The notes under the pieces are model-generated. The model ran no database searches, was not told the origin of the DNA, and was given only the letters and a program-made list of their open reading frames with translations. DNA of 64,000 nt from Owenia fusiformis (Eukaryota; Annelida; Polychaeta; Sabellida; Oweniidae), in contig CAIIXF020000002.1 in the NCBI GenBank assembly GCA_903813345.2, positions 13,476,150-13,540,149 of the forward strand, written 5' to 3'. Shown in pieces: positions 46,801 to 56,036 of the stretch (position 1 is its first letter; the number at the start of each line of letters is the position of its first letter). A program made the translations under genes and the position numbers.

Positions 46801-49800
46801 TGTAACAAGGAATACAAAACACATTAAAACGTAAACATAAACCAATTAGTCACTTCACTATGAAAGTTGGGGGTGTTAGCAAATGTGTATTTAATACATA
46901 AGAAGTAGATTCTTTGTTTTGCGTCCCCTTGCTTGTAAGATTTTGAGTAAATCAGAAAAAACAAACACATCCAAATAGCTAGCAATCACAAGGGTCTGGA
47001 AGTACCATCGCATTTCATTCAATCAGAATCAGACGAAATGGAAGATTTGATGTGCGTCAAAATTGACAGTGATATTGATTACTTTAGCATACATTGTGTA
47101 TTTTCTCATTTTTACCCCATGAATAATAGCTATGTTTACATATATTGTATAAAAGGTATAGACTATGTGTTTGTAATCACTGCAAATTTGTATATGATCC
47201 CTTTTTATGCCCATAAAATGTATACATTTCCCAGCAAACAAGTTTGTGTTTTTTCTTGAGTTTGTGTTTGTTTTCCTTGTTCCCTTGCATGATTTGGATT
47301 ATGCCAGGACGCAAAACAAAGAATCTACTTCTCATGGCCTTAGCAGAATACGCTGTGTGCATTGACTAACACAATATCAGTGGTCATTTACTGTGTCAAC
47401 TTAGTAACCCTTGCATATCGTGCTCACTCAAGTATTGAAGATTTTTTTATGATCTAAATGTTTCTGGTTTATAAAAAAATGTGATATATTTTAGTTAGAA
47501 ATACATAAATTAATATATTCATTCAAACAGCACTAGAATGCGGGAAGAAAGAGCAATGGTAAAAAAATGCAGACAGAATTTCCGTAAGGGTTTCAAACAT
47601 TTCTGGACACAATCATACATGAATGTGTACTGTTATTTTTAGTGCTGTATTTATCGATATAATTTCACGTATTAAAATCATATTTTCCAGCAATGACTTC
47701 AAATTCGGAACCACACCCATATCACATTTTCTTCAATAACTCCAAACATGTGTAAACATCGACCATGTGCATATAAATTCAGATTTCACGAGCTCTTTTC
47801 TATTCGAGTACCTCATACACCCCTGCATGGATTTGAGTTGGATTCGCCTTTTATACGTGAGCCGGTACACATCGCAAACGCTGATTGGATAAAGATTGCG
47901 AGAATCTTTAAGAAGGATTTTATGAAAACTTACACTTACACAATGATGTTTGTATATATTCTTTTCAAAATATATGTGGGGCTCAAATTATTATTGTAAG
48001 TTTACAGTAAATCCTGTCTTAGTGGACACCTCTCTCGTAAAGAGGTAAAACCTGTTGATTTAGGCCATTAAATAGTGCATTGAAAGTTAAGGGGAGAGTC
48101 TAAAGAATATTTACATGCTTTGAGGCAAAGTATAAAATAATTACAAATAATAATTAACAAATCAAGTTGTTAACAATCTAGAGGCAAACTAGTAGATTTT
48201 TGACAGTAAATAACGGTTAGAACGAGCTTTTTCTTCTAAACTTTCACCAAATTTCTTTGCATTAATATTAGCATGTACGTCTATTAGTCTATATGTATAT
48301 TAGTATTGAAAGTCAATAAAGGTGTTTTAAATCTTACTCACATTTTTCTTAGGCAAATTAAAAATAGCGACGAGTAAACGTTTTAAATATTCCAAAATTA
48401 AAATAGCGAACAGGCAAACTTTTAAAATTAAACTTTTCTCTCTACATGCCTTCTTGCCCCTTGAAAGTATCAAGTAAAGTACATGTATCTGTAATGATTT
48501 CATAATTCAACATTGACAAGTATCTCTTAATACGTTTAATTAATGATAATCATTTAGATAGTATCACTCAGACGACTTCTTTCACTGTCCTCATCCACTG
48601 TGATGATTTGGTGGAAATATATAATGTTTATGGAGTTGTTAGACACGTCCAAATGGTTTAACCTCGATGTGTTCTACAATTCAGAATGGTTCCAATAACA
48701 AGTCAATATTATTAACTGGGATATTTTGGTCACGTCCAAATGGTTAAATTCAAAAAAGATTCTTTCGACAATTGCTACTTATTTAGACTCTTTTAAATCG
48801 TGATTTTCATTCACAATATGGCTACTTTCATTATGAATCGGCGAAAATAGGTGAAAACACTGACAGAATCGCTCACTTCCCGAAATAACAAACTATAGCA
48901 AACGGTTCGTAGGAGCAACGCGTTTGTGGGTGCCTGAAGTTAGGATATATAGTATGGTACAGGGTGTCCAAAAAAACAGGACCGTAAGAAAGTTGAATAA
49001 CTTGGTCAATTTTGCATATTTTGCCTTGAAATTTAAGAATTATTTAGTTCATTCAATGTGAATTTTGTTGTGAAAGTTTGGTAATAATCTACCAATTGAG
49101 ACAAAAACTACAGCTCCTTACAAAACATGCCCTAAATGTGCAAATCTCATCTCTATGCACGATTCAATCCGGCGAACAAAGCTGTTGATGATCCTTCTAT
49201 ACACACATGTCTATCTGAATGGACAAGTTTGTTCCAAGAACAATTGCTACTGGGGCTTACATCCTCCTGATGAAGTGTTACAGCACCCATTGCATTCTGA
49301 ACAATGCACTCCCTGGGTGGCAATGAGGAAACATGGAATCATCAGTCCCTTTTGGTTCGAAGGTGACTGGGGACTTGCTATCACCATGAACAAGGACCAG
49401 TAAGTTCTCACCAAGTTTTGGAGGTCAGTAAGCATCAGAAGGGACATCAAAGGAGATAATTAAGCAGTGGTTTCAACAAGCCAATACCACCCCAACACTG
49501 CAAATGATATGCTGAAATGGTTTAGGCAGTGCTTTGGTGGTCAGCTCATCAGTTGCAGAACGCAAACCATATGGGCAGCTCATTCGCCTGATCTAAATCC
49601 CCCAAATTTTTATCTCTGAGGATTTCTCAAAGCCAGTGTGTATACTGACAGGCCCCTAACAATCTTAAGAGGGCAATAACTACCCCAATATTTACCATCC
49701 ACATTAATGTGTATAGGTAAGGGTCATTAACAACTTTGTTCGCAGGATTCGTTTGTGCATAGAGAGGAGAAGTGCCCACTTTGAGCATGTTTTGTAAAGG

Positions 49801-50904
49801 ACTGTAGTTTTTGACACAATAAACAGATTATCATCAAACTTTCAGAACAAAATTCACATTGAATGAACTAAATAATTCTTAAATTTCAAGGCAAAATATG
49901 CAAAATTGACCGAGTTATTCAACTTTCTTACGGTCCTGTTTTTTTTGGACACCCTGCCAATATTTTTACATAGAGTCAAGTGAAAGCAATTTCATAACCA
50001 AATTTACAAACATACCTCTACACTTTTCCATAAATCGAGTCCAAATGGTTGTGTAAAACAAGTCCGGGACAATTTACGTTGGGTAGTATTGGATTTGAAA
50101 TATTTAGTCGCAAAAGTAATTGAGTATATTTATAATTCAAACATGACCACGCCCTGTGATCGGAAAACAAGAACGGAGAGGGGAGGTAACCAATTTCTAC
50201 TAGCAAATTGAACAAATATGCAAGATTTATTTTTCACGAGAAAATTTACGAATAAATCGCTAAATGCAATTGAATATGCATGGTATGGTGAAATCTGTTA
50301 GTTAGCAACCACATAACTATGATCAAAAGATAGACAGGACAGAAACTATGCTCTGCTATTAAAATTGCTCAGCAGAACATTTAACCGTATCGCTGTTACT
50401 ATGACAATCACTGTTTTGCTGTTATTCATTATATCTCAATATTTCTTCAGGGTAGTTAGACAAATATCAGAATCACGACAAGACACAAAAGTTTGAGAGC
50501 AAAATTAGCTTTACTTACTGAAACCTAAGTTTTCAAAGGAACATAAATTATAACTCAACAACCCTATTTAGTATTTCTAGTTCTTTATCACGTTAATAGA
50601 CACAAATAGACAGAGGGTTTCGGAGGGTGAACAACATACTTACCTTCCACAAACCACCAGTGCCGGGCGTTGAACTCTCACCAAATTTCGTCTCTAGTCT
50701 CGCAATCAACCTCAGCAAACCGTGATCATCATCGAATATCTGCGAGTTTTCAATCTTGTCAGCTACCTCGTTTATAACGTCTTCTCCCCTGGCAGATCTT
50801 TCGAGCAACCTTGAGTTGGCATTAAGTGGGGTAGCTTGAATGAGAAAATTCTCTACATTTGAATATGAGTGCACACGCACAATTTTCAAGTTCGATGGCA
50901 TCAT
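40535..50904 (-). CDS. Five-exon gene: lysozyme-like domain fused to SUMO-like domain
   Basis: Exons on the minus strand: 50904-50644, 43150-42994, 42675-42535, 41213-41137 and 40807-40535. All four junctions are GT..AG and phase-consistent (0, 1, 1, 0), giving 303 codons including the stop. Residues ~45-190 resemble a lysozyme/lytic-transglycosylase-like family known to me from invertebrate hypothetical proteins. Support comes from the helix [14 protein letters not shown] with putative catalytic Glu71, then GGLWKVSE across the first junction, then [20 protein letters not shown] and a [14 protein letters not shown] segment. A charged linker follows (~200-216). Residues ~220-302 form a SUMO-1-like beta-grasp domain without Gly-Gly. 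No signal peptide or membrane segment is visible, so a cytosolic or nuclear protein is expected. The start is the first ATG of an ATG-ATG pair. A catalytic role and any immune role are inferred; the domain could be non-catalytic. The first intron is 7.5 kb and rich in transposons. Confidence 0.65.
41137..41213 (-). CDS. Exon 4, linker
   Basis: The acceptor TACTGTGTTCATAG starts a phase-1 exon encoding [20 protein letters not shown] followed by LHDKK, a probable amphipathic helix. Donor AAAAAG/GTTGGT in phase 0. It bridges the lysozyme-like and SUMO-like domains. Confidence 0.55.
41214..42534 (-). other. Intron 3 of the lysozyme-SUMO gene
   Basis: About 1.3 kb between exons 3 and 4. Contains AT-rich sequence and open frames without recognisable domains. 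Near 41280-41300 and 42208-42230 the same GGCGACAAAATTGTGTGTGG word occurs in inverted orientation, so an element may lie between them. Confidence 0.5.
42535..42675 (-). CDS. Exon 3, lysozyme-like domain C-terminal part
   Basis: The acceptor CTGTTCATTCCAG starts a phase-1 exon reading [20 protein letters not shown] then [10 protein letters not shown]. It ends with a charged tail ([12 protein letters not shown]) and donor TTAG/GTAAAC. The join restores a continuous FYSGLA-ARMFLS, a strong internal check on the model. Confidence 0.65.
42994..43150 (-). CDS. Exon 2, lysozyme-like domain middle part
   Basis: The acceptor TGTTCTTTTAAAG precedes GTG AGT GAA, so the join reads [12 protein letters not shown] in phase 0. 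It includes [20 protein letters not shown] and [15 protein letters not shown] and ends with donor GCTG/GTAAGAG in phase 1. A second acceptor (TTACAG, 17 bp upstream) would add residues but breaks the phase with exon 1. Confidence 0.65.
44188..44591. mobile_element. TTAA-flanked MITE with ~165-bp TIRs (piggyBac-like target)
   Basis: TTAA lies immediately outside both ends (44184-44187 and 44592-44595). The ends are GGTACAGCTGGAAAGTAACA and GGTTCAGCTGGAAAGTAACA, and inverted similarity extends about 165 bp on each side. TTAA duplications are the signature of piggyBac-type transposition. The CCC/GGG-type piggyBac terminus is not obvious, so the family is tentative. 404 bp, no coding capacity. 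Confidence 0.6.
45462..45506. repeat. Hairpin in GATATC-type foldback sequence
   Basis: AAGTGATATCTGTG pairs with CACAGATATCACCTT. Together with TTGATATCAATATCTGCGC near 45685 and its inverted partner at 45740, it belongs to the same family as the cluster at 32410-32665. Confidence 0.5.
46901..47332. mobile_element. MITE with AGAAGTAGATTCTTTG ends
   Basis: AGAAGTAGATTCTTTGTTTT then GCGTCC at the left is exactly complementary to the right end at 47307-47332. The 26-bp TIRs enclose ~380 bp of AT-rich sequence with no supported gene. The target duplication is unclear. Confidence 0.65.
48960..49956 (+). mobile_element. Mariner-type element with ~222-bp TIRs
   Basis: The left end CAGGGTGTCCAAAAAAACAG, after TA, matches the complementary right end CTGTTTTTTTTGGACACCCTG. 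Inverted similarity continues to about 49183 and from about 49736 (AATTCACATTGAATGAACTA, CAAAACATG, CTCTATGCAC). The right flank is CC rather than TA, so the duplication has decayed. It carries a broken plus-strand transposase and lies in the first intron of the lysozyme-SUMO gene. Confidence 0.8.
49143..49640 (+). pseudogene. Mariner/IS630 transposase remnant
   Basis: The plus-strand frame 49155-49403 reads [49 protein letters not shown] and [10 protein letters not shown]. This is the central catalytic region of Tc1/mariner-type transposases (consensus DEaHFhLNG..N.qN.R.Wg..nP....e.plh...vtVWcai...giiGPyFFe). The first catalytic Asp is replaced. After frame breaks, [14 protein letters not shown] (49571-49612) supplies the third acidic residue. 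Stops and shifts make it inactive. Confidence 0.8.
50644..50904 (-). CDS. Exon 1, lysozyme-like domain N-terminal part
   Basis: 87 codons from ATGATG to TGGAAG, followed by a consensus donor AAG/GTAAGTAT. It contains [20 protein letters not shown], the LIARLET helix with putative catalytic Glu71, and GTGGLWK. The helix pattern of Ile-Ala-x-x-Glu matches the catalytic helix of soluble lytic transglycosylases. An alternative upstream start would need a non-ATG codon. Confidence 0.65.
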
Positions 50905-51470
50905 CAGTACAAAAACCCACCAACTACTATACAGAATTGAAATGGTACCATGCAGGAACTTTAGTATTTGAAAACCCAATACGTTTTTCCAAAATATGAG
51001 TTATTCAAATGTATTTGCTTTGTTTTCGCTACTTCCTGTTTTAGGTAAGCCAATGCTCATCTAATGGTGGCCCAATAAGAGATTGAGAGTAAAACAATGA
51101 ATGATATAATTGATTAAACAAATATCTCATTCTATAATAACCGACACGGGGGTCCGTTTTTGAAACCATCGTAAGTTACGATCGTACGAGAAACGAACCC
51201 CAGGTAAGCAAATATTACTCACATTTTTGAAAAACATATTGGGCTTTTGGGAATATTGCTTGTGAATGATGCACATGTATTCACCTCAATAGAATGTATT
51301 AAATAATTCCATATTTTTCGTATTGCTTTTGAAATCTCACTAAGTCTCGTTTTTCGTGTGATTTTAAGAGATTTGCATATTAGACCTCTAATGACTTACT
51401 TTGCCTTGTTTTATATGGCTTATTTGAATTCGGTAAACGGTTTTCAACAAGAATAACTTTGATTTATACA

Positions 51471-51607
51471 GTTAAGTAGTCTTGCTCAAAGACTGTATCC
51501 ACCCCCCCCCCCCCGTCACCTTCACTCTCTTTACCTGGCAACATACAGAGAGAAGGATAAAGGGGGGGGGGGGAGTACAGGGTCTTTTAAGCAAGACTAA
51601 CAGTTAA
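51471..51607. repeat. Hairpin with poly-C and poly-G arms
   Basis: GTTAAGTAGTCTTGCTCAAA.. with a run of 13 C at 51502-51514 faces a run of 12 G at 51562-51573, then AAGCAAGACTAACAGTTAA. The two flanks are inverted copies. The G-run strand could form a G-quadruplex or a C:G hairpin. It is likely a short foldback element. Confidence 0.6.
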
Positions 51608-51734
51608 GCTATTCAAATCATTCGCGTGACTTTTTAAAAAAAGCTTCATTGATGCAATGTTTAAAATCTCTAAAAACTTGGTTTATTAGTTTAAGAACCC
51701 AAATTTTGATGATAAATCACAATAAGTACATGTA

Positions 51735-52379
51735 CAGGGTGTCCCGAAAGTATGCCCCCCCCCCCCTAGGCAGACATATTCCTCCTAGTGTCCTCATAGT
51801 ATGTGTCATATATCATTTTAAAGCTTGTCCAAAGTTACATTGATTTGCCAAGTATCATGGTTTAACTCCCAAATGGGAAAAAGTTACAGTCATTTTAAAA
51901 GTTAGTGTTTTGTCAAAATAAAGTTCAATTTTACACCACATTACTAGTCAATGTGTCCCCCTTGGCCATGTTAACATCGGCAATTATTTTCCGATATGTC
52001 CTTAAAAGCCCTTCAAATAGGAGTGTGGAATTTTATAACCCTCTTAAAACCTGTTAAGGGACTTCAGAAGAGTGTCCTTAGAGTTTCTACCCTCACCGTT
52101 CTCTTTTTCCAACGCAATATCCATCCGACACGAAAAGAATAGCTGCTGTAAAGATGGCCCAGGAGGACACATAGACTAGTGATTTGGCGTAAAATTGAAC
52201 TTAATTTTGACCAAACACTAAATTTTGAAATGCCTATAATTTTTTCACATTTGAGAGTTGAACCATGATACTTGGTGAATCAATGTAACTTTGGATAAGC
52301 TTTAAAATGATATATGACACTTACTATGACGACACTGGTATATGTCTGCCTAGGGGGGGCATACTTTCGGGACACCCTG
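51735..52379. mobile_element. Non-autonomous mariner-type element with ~230-bp TIRs
   Basis: The CAGGGTGTCCCGAAAGTATG ends are flanked by TA (51733-51734, 52380-52381). Each TIR runs about 230 bp (shared TATATCATTTTAAAGCTT, CAAAGTTACATTGATT, AAAGTTCAATTTTAC-like words). The 190-bp middle has no credible frame. Length 645 bp. It is distinct from the other mariner families here. Confidence 0.8.
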
Positions 52380-52587
52380 TATGTTAAAAGGGCCTCACGT
52401 GATATATCAATCAAGTTTTAAACAGATTCAACAAACACTTTTTTTTAATTATGAATAAAGTCAGTTTTCGAAGATCTTAAGATGAAAGTCAATGGAAGTC
52501 TGGCCCAAGAAAAAATCTGAATAAAAGATGGCTGCGCTGGTTTTCACTCATTTTAAGCTATTTATAAACTATCTTATTGCTCTTTAC

Positions 52588-52653
52588 CTGGGCCGTTTCG
52601 TCTAGCTAAATCAGCTGCAAGTCCTGCTAGTATTTCCTTATATTTTCGAGTTT
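52588..52653 (-). CDS. Candidate internal exon (66 bp), unrecognised gene
   Basis: The acceptor TTCTTTATTTTTCAG and donor CCCAG/GTAAAG enclose a phase 1-1 exon encoding TRKYKEILAGLAADLARRNG, a helical segment. It is phase-compatible with the candidate exon at 55997-56036 upstream on the same strand (A-E join). It does not join exon 1 of the lysozyme-SUMO gene in any frame I can find, so it probably belongs to another, partly lost gene. Confidence 0.35.
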
Positions 52654-52794
52654 CTGAAAAATAAAGAAATATCAGGTTATTATGTGTGGTGTGTTGGCTA
52701 ACAAAATACTGTAGTACTGTAGCAAAACAGTCATTCTTGTGTCCATCCTTGGGTGCGTTCATTTGCTTGTTTGTTATTTCCACTGCATCAAATG

Positions 52795-52935
52795 TGGAAT
52801 TTCTAGTAATTTCTAGACGTGCTTAGTCGGTCTAGGAACTCCGTGTATCTAGAGATTTCTAGGCGTACTTAGACGTGCTTAGAGCTGGCGTGGACAGAGC
52901 GTGACTAGAGTCTAGAAATCTCTAAGCACGCCGTG
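52795..52935. repeat. Cluster of TCTAGA/CTTAG palindromic words
   Basis: TTTCTAGACGTGCTTAG, TTTCTAGGCGTACTTAG, CGTGCTTAGAG, GAGTCTAGAAATCTCTAAGC: short inverted and direct repeats packed in 140 bp. Probably part of a foldback element. Confidence 0.45.
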
Positions 52936-53133
52936 GTTAGACACAAGACAAAATTAGTCGTTATTAAATTGCCATGTGAGATTTTGCGCTACATTTAAAT
53001 TTACGTTGTTAACTTGTTATAAATTAAGAGGGTCTGTTTAAATGAGTATTTCCACTAATCAACACCCATTATTTCGCATTGACAAGTACCAGGGCCGAAT
53101 CCAGCATTTGCTAAGGGGATGACTTTTGAATTA

Positions 53134-53410
53134 TTCCAGGGGTGAGGTCACATTTGATATTTGCTCAAAAATTACACGAAAACTGCTCAAAATGGTGAAA
53201 GAATTATTGGCCAGGGGATACAGTATTATTTTAAACTAGACATCTCTGTCGGCGAGGGGGGCTAACTTATTCCAGGGGTGGGGTCACATTTGATATTTGT
53301 TCAAAATCACACGAAAACTGCTCAAAATGGTGAAAGAATAATTGGCCGGTGGATGCAGTATTATTTTAAACAATACATTACTGTCGGCGAAGGGGAGGGG
53401 GGGGGCTAAC
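53134..53410. repeat. Tandem duplication of a ~137-bp unit
   Basis: Two copies share TTATTCCAGGGGTG, GGTCACATTTGATATTTG, ACACGAAAACTGCTCAAAAT and CTGTCGGCGA..GGGGGGCTAAC. Inverted similarity to 17195-17360 marks it as a dispersed repeat. Confidence 0.7.
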
Positions 53411-54109
53411 ATATAGTTGAAATTACAGAATACGCTACCTTAATTTTTGATAATCTATAAAAATAATCTTGTCATAAACAACTACTGATTTATATATGTG
53501 AACGGATATTGTAAATTTGGTTTAAAAAGAAACTGAATATAGGGTAAAAATGAGGGAGACACAGACGTCGGAAGAGTGGGGATAAAATCTAATCAACACT
53601 AAGCTGAGACAGAATGAGAATAATATGTTTGGACTCGCAAGATTTTCATAAACATATTTGTTGATTGCTCGCGAAAACAAAAACAAATTTCAGGGTTCAT
53701 TGGCATAACACAATATTTGTAAAATGGGGGAGTGCATTTTCCCAGGATTTAAAACAATGCTTTACTTTAAACGTCGCCCCTCATACTAGCATACGCTTTA
53801 ACTATCAGATTCAGGAGCACCCTGCCCTTGATATATTAATACATAGTTTTCTTGTACCCCTTTTTTCAAAAAGACAACGAACTAAATACATAGAAATAAT
53901 GATCTTGGAACTGATTTCTTTGATCTGTAATCAATCTAGATCACACAATAACTAATTAACTGTTTGATTGCGTTTTTGCTTCTTCAAAGACGGGATATCC
54001 CTAAATTACCTTGATTACAGCATGGGCTTTCAAGTGAGTCCATGATTGCAGTCTACATGGTCTATAGGCTATTTTTAATTCCTCGTTATTTTAGTTGTGT
54101 ATCTCTGAA
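53411..54109. other. Non-coding stretch, no gene seen
   Basis: A plus-strand open frame at 53665-53955 shows no recognisable domain or splice context. Confidence 0.4.
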
Positions 54110-54420
54110 TCCCGGTGTAACAGGAGTATAAGTCCCCTTGGAGAATAAGTCCGTAGGACTTGTATTTCTAGGAACGTAGGTCCGTAGGACCTATGTTCCT
54201 AGGACCGGAGGTCCTACGGACCTCCGGTCCTAGTATACGTTGTCCTAGTCGGACGTATATTCCAAGCTATGATATATATGAAAAATTACTACGGACGTAT
54301 TTTCCTGACGGACTTGGATTCCTGCTACAGCAGTGACAGAAATTTAGGTCCATGAAACTCAATATTGATCATATAATTAATCTGTACATAAATATACCAA
54401 GAAAAACGCACTTGACCAGC

Positions 54421-54511
54421 CATCCATGATAGCACACTAAGTAGAGCGTTAGGTACTAACAGATATTTGTGACCTAGTAAGAAGAAGAACCCTTGTTCGA
54501 CTCCCCTTGGC
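54421..54511 (+). other. tRNA-like sequence (degenerate tRNA or SINE head)
   Basis: TAGCACACTAAGTAGAGCG resembles a pol III A box, and TTGTTCGACTCCCC resembles a B box about 55 bp later. AGCCA and TGGCT could pair as an acceptor stem end. The anticodon arm does not fold convincingly, so a functional tRNA is unlikely. Confidence 0.3.
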
Positions 54512-54626
54512 TTCCTATTTCTTTTTTCTTTTTTTTCATTTAATTTTATTTTGGGAAGGTCGGACTTATTTTAAGCTTTGACATTAACCACATTGATAAC
54601 GTATAGTGACAAAATATACCGTCGTG

Positions 54627-54972
54627 CACTTTAGATGTACGGTGTCACTATTAACTGATTTGAAATAAAATCTATGATAGGTTTGATGTACGTTTAAAGA
54701 AAATTTAATCTGAGGAAACAAAAGGTTTTTATTTCTAATTTCGTGCGTAATCGCTTCGATAGACTATTAGCTCTCTGATCTATACGTTGAAAGATTTTCG
54801 AGCAGTGCTTGATTTTTTTCATAGTAAATCTACCCACAAAATTTATCGGTTAGAAAACGTTTTTTTCGGAGGGATATAGGGAACGCCTCCGTACGTCCTT
54901 TCATCCATCCGTCCGTCCGTCGGGTTTTGCTTCAAAGCAGTTAATAGTGACACCGTACATCTAAAGTGCAAT
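54627..54972. repeat. Hairpin-forming inverted repeat
   Basis: TGCACTTTAGATGTACGGTG then TCACTATTAACTG is mirrored by CAGTTAATAGTGACACCGTA then CATCTAAAGTGCA at 54939-54971. A third copy in the same orientation as the second lies near 57180-57212. Confidence 0.6.
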
Positions 54973-55009
54973 AACTCAAATACCGTTGGCCCGATTTTGT
55001 TGATATTTT

Positions 55010-55690
55010 GTACACATATACCCTATGGGGGTAGAAATTCTGCTAGAAAGCCAATTTTAAAAATGGCCGCTCATTTAAAAAAGGCGGCCATTTTAGTGCC
55101 GGTTTTACAGTAATTTAGGTAAAACTGTAATAGCAATATGTTTTAGATTTAGAAAATATATAGGATATTAATAAAGATAGAAATGTAGATATCGAAGAAG
55201 CACATTGCAGCCATCTTGGAAAATGGCGGCCTTTACACGCTATTTTATTATTCTTAATGTAACTTACAAAGTAGTTGAGCGATTTCTTTTCATATTTGGT
55301 ATGTGAATACTATAAGCATGGTACATTTTCTAAAGACAATTTTGGTAGAAGGCGGCCATTTCGTAAAAGGCCGCCATTTAAACGTTTTTTACTATAACTC
55401 GAAAGGTGGTGGAGCAATCTTTTCATATTTGATATGTGAATACTATAAGTATGGCACACTGTCTAATAACACTTTGGGGAGTAGGCGGCCATTTTGAAAA
55501 ATGGCCACCATTTTACGTGTGTTATTTTACCTTTTTCACTATAACTCAAGAAGTAATGAGGCGATTTTGTTCATATTCGATACGTGATTACTTATAAGCA
55601 TAGCACACTGTCTTATGACATTTTGGCAAGTAGACGGCCACTTTGAAAAATGGCTGCCATTGACGTTTGCGAAGGGTGAGTATGAATTTC
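55010..55690. repeat. ~125-bp tandem repeat with AAATGGCGGCC palindromes (about 5 copies)
   Basis: Each unit has CACTATAACTC, TTTTCATATTTGATATGTGA, ACTATAAGTATGGCACA and a pair of inverted words GGCGGCCATTTT/AAAATGGCCGCC. The first two copies are diverged, the last three are clear (about 55260, 55390, 55550). Confidence 0.7.
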
Positions 55691-55996
55691 TGGACTGTTG
55701 GCTCTATTATCTATTTTTGCAAGTTATATCCTTTCCTAGTGATGTTTCACCAAAATAACCTAAAATAGGAACACACCATGAAGATTTCATTGTTCTATGA
55801 CATTATTATCCTATTATATTTGTTACCGTGACAACCGCTAACCCAACAAGGTGTAGCTCAGAAAAATACGGGACATTGTATTCATTGCTGAATATGTGAC
55901 ATGTAATAGGGTGTATTATTTCATTAAGTGTATTCATTAATGTTCATAGTAGCTGTCACTATTCTCCCATCAATTTTAATCCTTCGAGGTAGTTAC

Positions 55997-56036
55997 CAGC
56001 TTTTTGTAAGCATTTGTCATGCCTTTTCACCCAGTC
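55997..56036 (-). CDS. Candidate small exon (40 bp), unrecognised gene
   Basis: The acceptor ATTATATCTTTCAG and donor GCTG/GTAACT enclose codons for DWVKRHDKCLQKA. It ends in phase 1, matching the start of the candidate exon at 52653. Alternatively the frame continues without splicing to a stop at 55963, giving a terminal exon. I do not recognise the protein. Confidence 0.3.

Larger units (their letters stand above)
43151..50643 (-). other. Intron 1 of the lysozyme-SUMO gene (7.5 kb)
   Basis: Bounded by donor GTAAGTAT (50643) and acceptor TTTTAAAG (43151). It holds a TTAA-flanked MITE (44188-44591), a foldback hairpin (45462-45506), a MITE (46901-47332) and a mariner (48960-49956). A solitary mariner-like end, ACAGGGTGTCAAATAA, lies at 43248. 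The other stretches (43300-44180, 44600-45460, 47340-48950, 49960-50640) show no supported gene. Confidence 0.55.

Noticed and set aside
47748-47999. 83-codon plus-strand frame
   Set aside because: Mixed composition but no recognisable domain, antisense in the intron of the minus-strand gene, no splice evidence.
53665-53955. 96-codon plus-strand frame, looked at as possible LINE reverse transcriptase
   Set aside because: No catalytic or flanking RT motif could be found.
54421-54511. Functional tRNA gene
   Set aside because: A- and B-box-like words are present, but the anticodon arm and full acceptor stem do not fold. Reported only as tRNA-like.
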